A stretch of 13,695 nt of DNA, taken from positions 1 through 13,695 of the forward strand of contig JAAEOP010000071.1 in the NCBI GenBank assembly GCA_024223125.1. Direction: 5' to 3'. This DNA comes from Chloroflexota bacterium (lineage in GTDB: Bacteria > Chloroflexota > Anaerolineae > Promineifilales > Promineifilaceae). Below, piece by piece: positions 1 through 6,561 of the stretch. Below the pieces are notes generated by a model. It was given only the letters and a program-made list of their open reading frames with translations. It ran no database searches and was not told the origin of the DNA. Positions within the stretch are counted from its first letter, which is position 1; each line of letters begins with the position of its first letter. Position numbers and translations under genes: made by a program.

Positions 1-1
1 G

Positions 2-1594
2 GGGGCGTCTGCCTGGGTATTCAACTTCATCCGCCAATATTTCTCGGCCAAAATTGTGGGGGAGGTGGTGCTGACGCTGCGCCGCGATGTGTTTGCAGCC
101 ATGATTTACCATGAGATGTCTTTTTTTGACGAACATTCATCTGGCAAAATTGTCAGCCGGGTTACGTCGGATACGCAGGATTTTGCGGCCACCGTTTCCT
201 TGACGTTGAATCTTGTCAGCATGGTGCTGCTTGTGCTGTTTTTGACGGTATATTTGTTGACAATCGATCCACTGTTGACTGGTCTGTTGCTGATTATGAC
301 GCCAGCGGCCGCCTGGATTGCGCTGAGTTTTCGGCATCGGGCACGGGATGTAACCCGGCAGGCGCGGCGGGTAACGGCCGTCATCAACGCCCAAATTCAA
401 GAGTCAGTCAGCGGTATTATTGTGGCTAAAAGTTTTCGGCAAGAAACGGCCGTGTACGATACCTTCAACGACAATAACCAGCAGGCATACAAAGTCAATT
501 TGCGTCGGGGGTTGACACTCATGTCTATCTTCCCCATTATGGTGCTGGCTTCCGGGGTGGGCACAGCCATGCTGGTTTTTGCCGGCGGCCTGGCTACCCG
601 GCCGGACACCTTTTTAGGCGGGCTGTCCGGCATCACTGTGGGGGAATGGTTCCTGTTTATGCGAGCTGTGTTTTTTTACTGGTGGCCGATGATGAATATT
701 TCATCCTTTTGGAGCCAGTTTCAAGATGGCCTATCGGCCACAGAACGAGTGTTTGCTTTGATTGATTTGGAGCCAAATGTGCAGCAAAAAGCGGCCGAAC
801 CGGTGGAGCGCTTAGACGGCCGTATCCAATTCCAAAACTTCACCTTTGGCTACAACAATGAAGAAGTGGTGCTGCCCAACTTTTATTTACATATTCAGCC
901 AGGAGAAACGGTGGCTTTGGTGGGGCATACGGGAGCGGGCAAAAGCAGTATTGCCAAACTGGTGACCCGCTTTTATGAGTATCAGGGTGGGGAGTTGTTG
1001 ATTGACGGCCGTGACATTCGCACTCTTGATTTGCAGCAGTACCGGCAGCATATTGGTGTTGTCCCCCAAGAGCCATTCTTGTTTTCCGGTAGTGTGCGGG
1101 ACAATATTCGTTACGGCCACCCCACTGCGCCAGATGACGATGTGATTGCGGCTGCTAACCGCATTAGCGCTGGCGAATGGTTACATAGTCTGTCAGCGGG
1201 CTTAGATACGGATGTGGGCGAACGGGGTGGTAACCTTTCCATGGGTCAACGACAGTTAGTGGCTATGGCTCGCGTCCTGCTCAAAGACCCCGGTATCTTT
1301 ATTTTGGATGAGGCTACGGCCAGCGTAGACCCCTTCACAGAAACCCAAATTCAGGAAGGGTTGGATGTGGTCATGGCCGAACGCACGGCCATTGTCATTG
1401 CCCACCGCCTGTCTACGATTAAACACGCCGACCGGATTATTGTGATGGATAGCGGCCGTGTCATTGAAGAAGGCAGCCACGACCAACTGATGTCCCAGGG
1501 CGGCCATTATGCCAACCTCTACCAAACCTACTTCCGCCACCAGTCGTTAGATTACATAGATCGCAAAGAATGGGAACTTACTCCTGAAACATGA
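2..1594 (+). CDS. ABC exporter, fused membrane and ATPase domains (5' partial)
   Basis: Half-transporter of the type IV (MsbA-like) exporter fold. The reading frame is open from the first complete codon at position 2, so the GTG at 56 is internal and the true start lies before the window. The first in-window stretch corresponds to the end of TM2 and coupling helix 1 (FFDEHSSGKIVSRV). TM3-TM6 follow (about nt 200-700). The nucleotide-binding domain is complete: Walker A GHTGAGKS (923-946), Q-loop region VVPQEPFLFSG, signature LSMGQ (1235-1249, a variant of LSGGQ), Walker B GIFILDE with the catalytic Glu (1292-1312), D-loop SVD and the H-loop histidine (1403-1405). Such proteins work as homo- or heterodimers and export lipids, drugs or peptides. 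The substrate cannot be told from this sequence, and a partner gene may lie just upstream. The family and ATPase competence are secure. Confidence 0.95.
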   Translation, partial: GASAWVFNFIRQYFSAKIVGEVVLTLRRDVFAAMIYHEMSFFDEHSSGKIVSRVTSDTQDFAATVSLTLNLVSMVLLVLFLTVYLLTIDPLLTGLLLIMTPAAAWIALSFRHRARDVTRQARRVTAVINAQIQESVSGIIVAKSFRQETAVYDTFNDNNQQAYKVNLRRGLTLMSIFPIMVLASGVGTAMLVFAGGLATRPDTFLGGLSGITVGEWFLFMRAVFFYWWPMMNISSFWSQFQDGLSATERVFALIDLEPNVQQKAAEPVERLDGRIQFQNFTFGYNNEEVVLPNFYLHIQPGETVALVGHTGAGKSSIAKLVTRFYEYQGGELLIDGRDIRTLDLQQYRQHIGVVPQEPFLFSGSVRDNIRYGHPTAPDDDVIAAANRISAGEWLHSLSAGLDTDVGERGGNLSMGQRQLVAMARVLLKDPGIFILDEATASVDPFTETQIQEGLDVVMAERTAIVIAHRLSTIKHADRIIVMDSGRVIEEGSHDQLMSQGGHYANLYQTYFRHQSLDYIDRKEWELTPET

Positions 1595-1654
1595 GAAATC
1601 ACGGTACATTTTGACTTCTAAATCCGGGGGTTTTTATGACCAGATACACATATC

Positions 1655-1661
1655 AAAAAAA
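1655..1661 (-). terminator. T-tract 3' of tRNA-Val(CAC)
   Basis: On the minus strand seven T residues begin eight bases after the tRNA 3' end. There is no separate hairpin, so the tRNA arms themselves would be the only structure upstream. This is a plausible simple end point for the tRNA transcript and also the only terminator-like element between it and the converging exporter gene. Confidence 0.4.
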
Positions 1662-1668
1662 TAGAAGG

Positions 1669-1742
1669 TGGGCGTGACAAGACTCGAACTTGTGACCTCA
1701 CGGATGTGAACCGTGCACTCTAACCAACTGAGCTACACGCCC
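1669..1742 (-). tRNA. tRNA-Val (anticodon CAC)
   Basis: Read on the minus strand, the 74-nt cloverleaf is complete. The acceptor GGGCGTG pairs perfectly with CACGCCC. The D-stem GCTC/GAGT has one G-T pair. The anticodon stem CACGG/CCGTG carries loop TTCACAT, which places CAC at 34-36. The variable loop has five bases, and the T-stem ACAAG/CTTGT has loop TTCGAGT. The discriminator base is A, as usual for valine tRNAs, and the CCA end is not encoded. It decodes GUG. A second valine tRNA of different anticodon lies about 4 kb away on the other strand. Confidence 0.96.
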
Positions 1743-1754
1743 TTCAAGAGTTGC

Positions 1755-1783
1755 ATTATAACATCCTGCATACCCCTCAGCAA
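1755..1783 (-). promoter_or_regulatory. Promoter of tRNA-Val(CAC)
   Basis: On the minus strand a perfect -10 box TATAAT (1755-1760) is preceded, after exactly 17 bases, by TTGCTG (1778-1783) as a partial -35 box. Predicted initiation near 1748 leaves a leader of only about six bases before the tRNA 5' end at 1742. Confidence 0.6.
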
Positions 1784-1790
1784 TAGATTT

Positions 1791-1817
1791 TTGGAACTGT
1801 CTACTGTCAGGTATAAT
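1791..1817 (+). promoter_or_regulatory. Probable promoter of the SDR gene
   Basis: A perfect TATAAT (1812-1817) is preceded by TTGGAA (1791-1796), but the spacer is only 15 bases, so the -35 assignment is weak. It would give a leader of about 110 nt before the SDR start at 1936. It is divergent from the adjacent tRNA promoter. Confidence 0.45.
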
Positions 1818-1935
1818 GCTTTGTGTCAAGAAGACTAAATGATTTAGTATAAATTTCCCTCGTCGTGTGTAGACTATATTTTGTATCCATAGCAACCACA
1901 CAATACGGGTTAGGTAACAAAACAGGAAAATAATC

Positions 1936-3018
1936 ATGAAAGCATTTATTACAGGTGGGTCTGGTTTCGTTGGACAACACCTCATCCCCAAACTGATTCA
2001 ACAAGATTATGATGTTTATGCGTTGGCCCGTTCTGAACGCAGCGCCGCCCTGATCACTCAGTTAAGGGCCACACCGGTTCTAGGTGATATTACGGACACC
2101 GCTTCCATGCGTGAAGGTATGATCGGGAGTGATGTCGTTTTTCATCTGGCAGCCTGGTATAAGTTGGGGTCGGCCGATTGGATGGAAGCCGAAGCGATCA
2201 ATGTAGGCGGTACCCGGCGAGTTCTGCGACTGGCCCATGAACTAGGCGTGCCCAAGATTATCTACACTAGCACAATCGCCGTTTTTGGCGATACGCAGGG
2301 TGAATTGGTAGATGAAACATACTTTAAGGGTGGGCCGTTCCTGACGGAGTATGATCGCACCAAATGGCTGGCTCATTATAAAGTAGCCGTGCCGCTCATT
2401 GAAAAAGGCGCTCCTATCACTATTGTGCTGCCTGGTGGTATTTACGGCCCTGGCGACACCAGTTTTATGGCTCAAATGATGCGTCAATTTTATCGGGGAA
2501 TGCCCGCGATACCAGCTCCAGAAACCACTGTTACCTATGCTCATGTGGATGATATAGTCGAAGGGCATATTCTAGCGGCCGAGAAGGGCAAGGTGGGTGA
2601 ATCTTACATTTTGGCCGGGCCAGCCATTCCGCTGGGAGAAATGATAGATTTCTGGGCGCATTTATTAGGTCGGCGAGCGCCTTCTTTGCGAATTCCGAGT
2701 CAGGCTTTACGGCCGTTTGCCCCTCTAGTCGGCGCCGTTAACTCTATTGCTGATCTGCCACCCATTTATAGCCAGGAGGCAACTGCCAGCTTAGGCGCCA
2801 CCTACATGGCCCGCTCTGATAAAGCGCGGGCAGAGTTGGGATGGAAAACACGTCCGTTGCAAACTGGCATGTTAGAAACGTTCAAATGGATTGAAGAAAC
2901 AGAACCGGCCGTGCCACTGGCCCATACACGGGAGAAACAAATTGCCGCTCTGGCCCTTTTGGCTGCGGCGGGCTTACTACTTCTCTGGCTTCTGGGAAAA
3001 CAACGTAAGCAAAAATAA
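1936..3018 (+). CDS. Extended-SDR NAD(P)-dependent epimerase/reductase with C-terminal anchor
   Basis: This 360-aa protein is an extended short-chain dehydrogenase of the NAD-dependent epimerase/dehydratase group, closest in style to dihydroflavonol-reductase-like and hopanoid-associated (HpnA-like) members. The dinucleotide-binding motif GGSGFVG is at residues 7-13, the catalytic YDRTK (Tyr139, Lys143) and an upstream Ser112 are present, and LPGGIYGPGD follows at 165-174. Unusually, residues about 335-353 form a hydrophobic helix followed by a basic tail (GKQRKQK), so the enzyme is probably tethered to the inner face of the membrane. The start is supported by an AGGAAA ribosome site about nine bases upstream. 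The gene stands alone, with a promoter-like sequence upstream and hairpins downstream. The substrate (a sugar nucleotide, sterol-like or isoprenoid compound) cannot be assigned. Confidence 0.88.
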   Translation: MKAFITGGSGFVGQHLIPKLIQQDYDVYALARSERSAALITQLRATPVLGDITDTASMREGMIGSDVVFHLAAWYKLGSADWMEAEAINVGGTRRVLRLAHELGVPKIIYTSTIAVFGDTQGELVDETYFKGGPFLTEYDRTKWLAHYKVAVPLIEKGAPITIVLPGGIYGPGDTSFMAQMMRQFYRGMPAIPAPETTVTYAHVDDIVEGHILAAEKGKVGESYILAGPAIPLGEMIDFWAHLLGRRAPSLRIPSQALRPFAPLVGAVNSIADLPPIYSQEATASLGATYMARSDKARAELGWKTRPLQTGMLETFKWIEETEPAVPLAHTREKQIAALALLAAAGLLLLWLLGKQRKQK

Positions 3019-3034
3019 CCATAACATCTACAGA

Positions 3035-3066
3035 GACCTGCGAGGTTTCTTAAAACCTTGCAGGTC
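3035..3066. terminator. 14-bp hairpin after the SDR gene
   Basis: The arm 3035-3048 pairs with 3053-3066 around a four-base loop, with a single G-T pair in fourteen. It begins 17 bases after the SDR stop. No T-run follows, so it may be an RNA-stabilising or dispersed palindromic element rather than a true terminator. Confidence 0.5.
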
Positions 3067-3084
3067 TTGGTCATTACAAAACAA

Positions 3085-3114
3085 AAAGCAGAGAATCGTT
3101 TGATTCTCTGCTTT
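3085..3114. terminator. Bidirectional terminator between SDR gene and small ORF
   Basis: A perfect 13-bp stem (3085-3097 with 3102-3114) closes a GTTT loop. Three A residues begin the stem and three T residues end it, and an AT-rich run follows, so it can work for the SDR gene on the plus strand and for the small minus-strand gene ending at 3144. Confidence 0.8.
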
Positions 3115-3143
3115 ATTTATTATTGGGTTCAGAAATCAGTAAT

Positions 3144-3278
3144 TTAGAAACGTCTTTGCTGCTGGCGGCACTTTCTGGCTTTTGCCAGAGCTAAAGTTTT
3201 AATCTTTTCCTGCTGACGTTTTTTCACCATTAAAACTACCATTCCTGAAAACATTGTTGCTACCAACAGAATTGTCAT
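3144..3278 (-). CDS. Small single-span membrane protein, 44 aa
   Basis: A short open frame with convincing gene features. Translation begins MTILLVATMFSGMVV, giving one hydrophobic helix at residues 2-18. A strongly basic, Gln/Lys/Arg-rich tail follows (KKRQQEK at 19-25, RQQQRRF at the C-terminus). A good ribosome site (GAGGG) lies about nine bases before the ATG at 3278, and the stop is TAA. It converges on the SDR gene, with a bidirectional terminator between them. On the minus strand a possible promoter TTGATA-17-TATTGT precedes it. The topology predicted is a short N-terminal anchor with the basic tail in the cytoplasm, where it could contact nucleic acid, lipid or another membrane protein. 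I recognise no family. The gene is supported by its start site and terminator, not by homology. Confidence 0.6.
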   Translation of the reverse strand: MTILLVATMFSGMVVLMVKKRQQEKIKTLALAKARKCRQQQRRF

Positions 3279-3307
3279 ATTAATATCCCTCTTGTGTTCA
3301 TCCAATC

Positions 3308-3323
3308 ATATACAAGTGTATAT
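3308..3323. promoter_or_regulatory. 16-bp palindrome, possible operator of the small gene
   Basis: ATATACA-AG-TGTATAT is a perfect 7-bp inverted repeat around a two-base centre. It lies 30-45 bases upstream of the small ORF start, between its candidate -10 box and ribosome site, a usual position for a dimeric repressor. The AT-rich setting makes chance occurrence possible. Confidence 0.4.
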
Positions 3324-3332
3324 AACAATAAT

Positions 3333-3666
3333 CATTTTTACGAAAAATATCAAGTCTTTTTTTAGGACTTTCGTCTCTACTATAATTTAATCTGGCCGAA
3401 TGGCGCTAAGATGTCTATTCTATCACCTAATTGGAAGAAATAGTCTTGCAACTTAACGAGATTTGGTGACAGATGTCAGACTATGTGCATGTCTCGTTAA
3501 CCGGAAGTAGGAGTTGGACAGTTGTTTTCGCCCCAAGAGCCTATGATAGCTGGCGATTCCTTCTTTTCGGTAACATTATCATTTGATTTGACAGGCTGGG
3601 GACAACGGCCGTTTTATCCAATTTTAACCGTTTGCCAATCCTTTTCACCCTGCTAAACTCCCCCTC
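3333..3666. other. Non-coding gap with nested inverted repeats
   Basis: About 330 bases without a convincing gene. It contains a perfect 9-bp inverted repeat (TTAACGAGA at 3453-3461, TCTCGTTAA at 3492-3500). Within it is a smaller palindrome, TGACA-GA-TGTCA (3467-3478). Further right are one ACGGCCGT palindrome (3605-3612) and the glycosyltransferase promoter. A 37-codon frame from 3473 has no ribosome site and is not called. Confidence 0.5.
3632..3659 (+). promoter_or_regulatory. Promoter of the glycosyltransferase, probably leaderless
   Basis: TTGCCA (3632-3637, five of six matches to the -35 consensus) is followed after 16 bases by TAAACT (3654-3659), with an extended -10 TG at 3651-3652. 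Initiation seven to eight bases further would fall on the ATG at 3667. No ribosome-binding sequence is seen before that ATG, which fits a leaderless message. Confidence 0.55.
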
Positions 3667-4809
3667 ATGCATATTGCAGCCAATGGTTATTTTTGGAATA
3701 AACCCAATAGTGGCAGCGGGCAATACACTCGTAATCTATTGCTGACGCTGGATAAGTTGGTGTCTGATCTGAAAATAACGCTGGTTTATCCGCAATTACC
3801 GGGAGAGAGCTTGCCTGATGATGTACCGCTGGATGTGGGCTTAACGGCCGTGCCCATCCGACCAGGCAACTTGGGTAAAGTACAGTTTGAACAGCAAAGA
3901 TTCCCCCAGGTATGCCGGGAAATAGGGGCCGACCTGGCGCATGTACCATATTGGGGTGGCCCATTGCGTTCGCCCGTGCCGTTGGTGGTGACAGTCCATG
4001 ATTTAACCACAATGCTTGTGCCAGAATACAGACGGGGGTTTAATGCCCGGCTGTACAATGCCCTTGTATCTGCCAGCGCTCGTGGGGCCAATCATATCAT
4101 TACTGATTCTCAGGCCAGCAAAGCAGAGATTAGACAACATTTGCATATATCCGACGGAAAAATCACGCCTATTCATTTGGCAGTTACGGCCGATTACCAA
4201 CCAGAGGCAAACTCGTTACTGGACATGGCTGTGCTGCGGAAATATGATCTGCCCGATTTTTATATCCTCTATCTGGGCGGGTATGAGATACACAAAAATG
4301 TAGCCACCTTGCTGCTGGCCTGGACATATGTGGGACAGGCTTTGGGGGAGGATTATCCGCTTGTGCTGGCAGGTAAAAAGCCAGATGTAATTTCCCATAC
4401 GTACCCTGATTATGCCGATTACATTAAAAGGTTGGACATTGAAGAATATGTGCGCTGGATTGGGTATGTAGACGAAGCGGATAAGCCGATTCTTTACCGG
4501 TATGCGGAAACGTTTGTATTTCCCAGCGGCCGTGAGGGGTTTGGGCTGCCCGTACTGGAAGCGTTGTCTTGCGGCGTACCGGTGGTAACAACCAATGCCA
4601 CATCCCTACCAGAAGTAGTGGGGGAAGCAGGTTTCACCGTAGACCCGAATGATGCCAGAGGAATGGCTGGGGCAATTATTTCTACCGTGGTTCAGGATAA
4701 TTTAGCGGCCGAATTAAGGAAAACGGCCGTGCAACAAGCCGCCAAATTCTCCTGGAAAAAAACCGCGACGGAGACGTTGCTAGTTTATGACAAGGTGGTG
4801 AGAGGGTAA
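3667..4809 (+). CDS. Glycosyltransferase family 4 (GT-B fold)
   Basis: This 380-aa, full-length GT4-type retaining glycosyltransferase presumably transfers a sugar from a nucleotide donor to a lipid or polysaccharide acceptor at the inner face of the membrane. The N-terminal acceptor domain carries the characteristic SGSGQYTRNLL loop (15-25) and VTVHDLTT (108-115). The C-terminal donor domain has LYLGG (201-205) and the E-x7-E element EGFGLPVLE (Glu290, Glu298). GVPVVTTNATSLPEVVGEAG follows. There is no signal peptide or membrane helix. The start has no ribosome site but sits at the predicted transcription start. It is a single-gene unit between its own promoter and a downstream hairpin. Sugar and acceptor are unknown; the family call is firm. 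Confidence 0.93.
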   Translation: MHIAANGYFWNKPNSGSGQYTRNLLLTLDKLVSDLKITLVYPQLPGESLPDDVPLDVGLTAVPIRPGNLGKVQFEQQRFPQVCREIGADLAHVPYWGGPLRSPVPLVVTVHDLTTMLVPEYRRGFNARLYNALVSASARGANHIITDSQASKAEIRQHLHISDGKITPIHLAVTADYQPEANSLLDMAVLRKYDLPDFYILYLGGYEIHKNVATLLLAWTYVGQALGEDYPLVLAGKKPDVISHTYPDYADYIKRLDIEEYVRWIGYVDEADKPILYRYAETFVFPSGREGFGLPVLEALSCGVPVVTTNATSLPEVVGEAGFTVDPNDARGMAGAIISTVVQDNLAAELRKTAVQQAAKFSWKKTATETLLVYDKVVRG

Positions 4810-4812
4810 GGT

Positions 4813-4849
4813 TTTTTCAAAAATTAAATGATCTACCTGTTTTGAAAAA
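4813..4849. repeat. AT-rich 10-bp inverted repeat after the glycosyltransferase
   Basis: TTTTTCAAAA (4813-4822) and TTTTGAAAAA (4840-4849) are perfectly complementary around a 17-base loop, starting three bases after the stop codon. It may form a weak 3' hairpin ahead of the stronger one at 4863. Confidence 0.5.
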
Positions 4850-4862
4850 GTCTCCATCCAAT

Positions 4863-4886
4863 TCCCGAAATGGCATCAATTCGGGA
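4863..4886 (+). terminator. Terminator of the glycosyltransferase gene
   Basis: TCCCGAA (4863-4869) pairs with TTCGGGA (4880-4886). Inside the stem, after an A-A mismatch, TG/CA pairs around a GCAT loop. A T-rich stretch (TTATTTTCT) follows, consistent with factor-independent termination. Confidence 0.6.
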
Positions 4887-4940
4887 TCATTATTTTCTAG
4901 AATTGGCCTAAGTCAATCGGATAATGCCGCACTTGCACAC

Positions 4941-4969
4941 TTGCAAATCTACCACTTACAAATTAAGAT
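4941..4969 (+). promoter_or_regulatory. Candidate dcd promoter
   Basis: TTGCAA (4941-4946), a 17-base spacer and TAAGAT (4964-4969) match four of six consensus bases in each box with ideal spacing. Transcription would begin about 25 bases before the dcd start. Moderate support only. Confidence 0.4.
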
Positions 4970-5002
4970 TCCGCGACTTTGGAAATAAAATAAGGAAAAC
5001 AT

Positions 5003-5557
5003 ATGGCAATAAAAGCAGATAGTTGGATACGTAGGATGGCAGTAGAGCAAGATATGATTGAGCCGTTTGTAAACGAGCAGGTGCGCGAAGGGGTTATTTC
5101 TTATGGCCTATCCTCTTACGGCTATGATATTCGGGTAAGCGATGAGTTTAAGATTTTTACCAATGTCCATTCGGCTATTGTAGATCCCAAACATTTTAAC
5201 CCCAACTCGTTTATTGACTTTAAGGGAGATGTCTGTGTCATCCCACCTAACTCCTTTGTGCTGGCGCAAACATTAGAATATTTTCGCATTCCACGTAACG
5301 TACTCACTGTATGCCTCGGCAAATCTACATATGCCCGTTGTGGCTTGATTGTGAATGTCACCCCGTTTGAGCCAGAATGGGAAGGGTATGTGACGTTAGA
5401 AATCTCCAACACCACCCCGCTGCCGGCCCGTATTTATGCCAACGAAGGGATTGCCCAGGTCTTGTTTTTTGAATCGGATGAGATTTGTGAAATTTCGTAT
5501 GCAGATCGCAAGGGAAAGTATCAAAAGCAACAAAGCATTATGCTGCCAAGAATTTGA
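5003..5557 (+). CDS. dcd: dCTP deaminase
   Basis: This 184-aa protein of the dCTP deaminase/dUTPase trimer family deaminates dCTP to dUTP, feeding dTMP synthesis in the cytoplasm. The signature GKSTYARCG (106-114) supplies the Ser and Arg residues that contact phosphates. [19 protein letters not shown] (118-136) carries the expected catalytic base Glu133. The N-terminus (SWIRRMA, then [13 protein letters not shown]) and the C-terminal GKYQKQ resemble the roughly 185-aa Dcd form common in proteobacteria. Whether the enzyme also hydrolyses dUTP (the bifunctional type) cannot be excluded by eye. The start ATG has an AAGGAA ribosome site. The gene stands alone between the glycosyltransferase terminator and a heptad-repeat hairpin that begins three bases after its stop. 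No CGGCCG palindrome occurs inside it, unlike most neighbours. Confidence 0.95.
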   Translation: MAIKADSWIRRMAVEQDMIEPFVNEQVREGVISYGLSSYGYDIRVSDEFKIFTNVHSAIVDPKHFNPNSFIDFKGDVCVIPPNSFVLAQTLEYFRIPRNVLTVCLGKSTYARCGLIVNVTPFEPEWEGYVTLEISNTTPLPARIYANEGIAQVLFFESDEICEISYADRKGKYQKQQSIMLPRI

Positions 5558-5559
5558 AA

Positions 5560-5602
5560 TGGTGGCTAGTGGCTGGTATCCGCCACCAGCCACCAGTCAC
5601 TA
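5560..5602. repeat. Heptad-repeat hairpin after dcd (terminator-like)
   Basis: The 5' arm is built of 7-bp units (GTGGCTA, GTGGCTG) and the 3' arm of their complements (ACCAGCC, ACCAGTC, ACTAGCA). Arms 5563-5577 and 5585-5599 pair with one mismatch and one G-T pair around a seven-base loop, and the stem extends to 5560/5602. Six T residues follow at 5613-5618. It probably terminates dcd. It belongs to the set of post-stop heptad arrays seen four times in this window. Confidence 0.7.
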
Positions 5603-5616
5603 GCAACTTCTGTTTT

Positions 5617-5644
5617 TTGCCAGATTAAACAGAATCGCTATAAT
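5617..5644 (+). promoter_or_regulatory. Promoter of tRNA-Val(TAC)
   Basis: TTGCCA (5617-5622), a 16-base spacer and a perfect TATAAT (5639-5644) form a strong housekeeping-type promoter. Predicted initiation near 5651 leaves about 13 bases before the tRNA. The -35 box overlaps the T-tract that follows the dcd hairpin. Confidence 0.75.
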
Positions 5645-5663
5645 TCAGTCGCATTTTTAACAT

Positions 5664-5737
<74 letters not shown>

Positions 5738-5745
5738 CTTTTTTC

Positions 5746-5773
5746 TTGTTATCCCTATACATTTTGTTATAAT
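5746..5773 (+). promoter_or_regulatory. Promoter of the bc-complex operon
   Basis: TTGTTA (5746-5751), a 16-base spacer and a perfect TATAAT (5768-5773) lie just after tRNA-Val. Initiation near 5780 would give a leader of about 105 nt before the Rieske start. Confidence 0.6.
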
Positions 5774-5779
5774 CCTATT

Positions 5780-5805
5780 TGTGATAAATGGCACACATGC
5801 TGTGC
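5780..5805. promoter_or_regulatory. CRP/FNR-like operator over the bc-operon start site
   Basis: TGTGA-N6-GCACA (5780-5795) differs by one base from the CRP-type consensus TGTGA-N6-TCACA. The same GCACA also forms a perfect inverted repeat with TGTGC (5801-5805). Being centred at about +8, a bound CRP/FNR-family protein would be expected to repress. Recognition by sequence only. Confidence 0.35.
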
Positions 5806-5885
5806 TAAATTGAAAACCCTGGCAGGTTCGTCAATATTTGGAAGAAGGGAATCTACAGAATTTATAAAGTCAGGAGAATAGCCAT

Positions 5886-6536
5886 ATGGCAGATGCAGCA
5901 ATAGGCGCCGACGCGCAGAGCGGCGGCATTTCACGACGCGAGTTTTTGTATTATATTTGGGGTGCATCAATCGCCCTGTACCTGGCACAATTTACCGGTC
6001 TTATGATCTGGTTCCTCATTCCCCGTTTTCGGGAAGGGGAATTTGGAGGCAAATTTGTGGTGCCGTTGGGCCAGCTGCCGGAGATAAACACAGCGCCAGG
6101 CAAATTTTCCGACGGCCGTTTCTGGCTCGTCAACCTGAATTCAAATGAACCTAATGAATTGTTTGCCTTGGCGGAAGATGAAAGCCAACCCATTGTCGGG
6201 GTAGCGGCTATCTATAAGGTATGCACCCATCTGGGCTGTATTTATGCCTGGACGCCAGCCAATAATCGTTATGAATGTCCCTGTCATGGGTCAAAATTTC
6301 GCTTAGACGGCCGTCGTATCGAAGCCCCTGCTCCCCGTTCTCTGGACCGGTTCCAGCTTGAATTCCTCGATGCCGACAAAAACCCCATTGCCGGTTCACA
6401 ATCACCAGAAGTAGATAATTTTTACCAGCCTGTAGCAGTTCCTGATGGGGCCATATTCATTAGCGTAGATACTGGCGCCAAGAAAACAGGTCCCATCGAG
6501 AAAGTGCTGTGTGATTTTGCAGGCAATTGCCCCTAA
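5886..6536 (+). CDS. qcrA: Rieske iron-sulfur subunit of the menaquinol:cytochrome c reductase
   Basis: This 216-aa protein carries the [2Fe-2S] cluster that takes an electron from quinol at the Qo site. The cluster motifs are Cys113-Thr-His115-Leu-Gly-Cys118 and Cys131-Pro-Cys133-His134. Cys113, His115, Cys131 and His134 are ligands, and Cys118/Cys133 is the conserved disulfide. The N-terminus has a twin-arginine motif SRREFL (16-21) followed by a hydrophobic helix (about 22-45), so the folded protein is exported by the Tat system and stays anchored. The C-terminus ends with an unusual cysteine pair, Cys209-x5-Cys215, one residue before the end. The start ATG has an AGGAGA ribosome site. It is the first gene of an operon, 25 bases before cytochrome b. 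Confidence 0.95.
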   Translation: MADAAIGADAQSGGISRREFLYYIWGASIALYLAQFTGLMIWFLIPRFREGEFGGKFVVPLGQLPEINTAPGKFSDGRFWLVNLNSNEPNELFALAEDESQPIVGVAAIYKVCTHLGCIYAWTPANNRYECPCHGSKFRLDGRRIEAPAPRSLDRFQLEFLDADKNPIAGSQSPEVDNFYQPVAVPDGAIFISVDTGAKKTGPIEKVLCDFAGNCP

Positions 6537-6561
6537 GCCCCAAGAGATGAAGGAGTAAGAA

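Noticed and set aside
56..58. GTG at 56 as the exporter start
   Set aside because: The frame is open to position 2 and encodes normal exporter sequence, so the gene begins before the window.
3473..3586. 37-codon plus-strand frame in the gap before the glycosyltransferase
   Set aside because: No ribosome site, no recognisable features, and it runs through the inverted repeats.
5560..5602. Heptad array considered as a CRISPR remnant
   Set aside because: Units are 7 bp with no spacers; there are no 25-40-bp repeats and no cas genes in the window.
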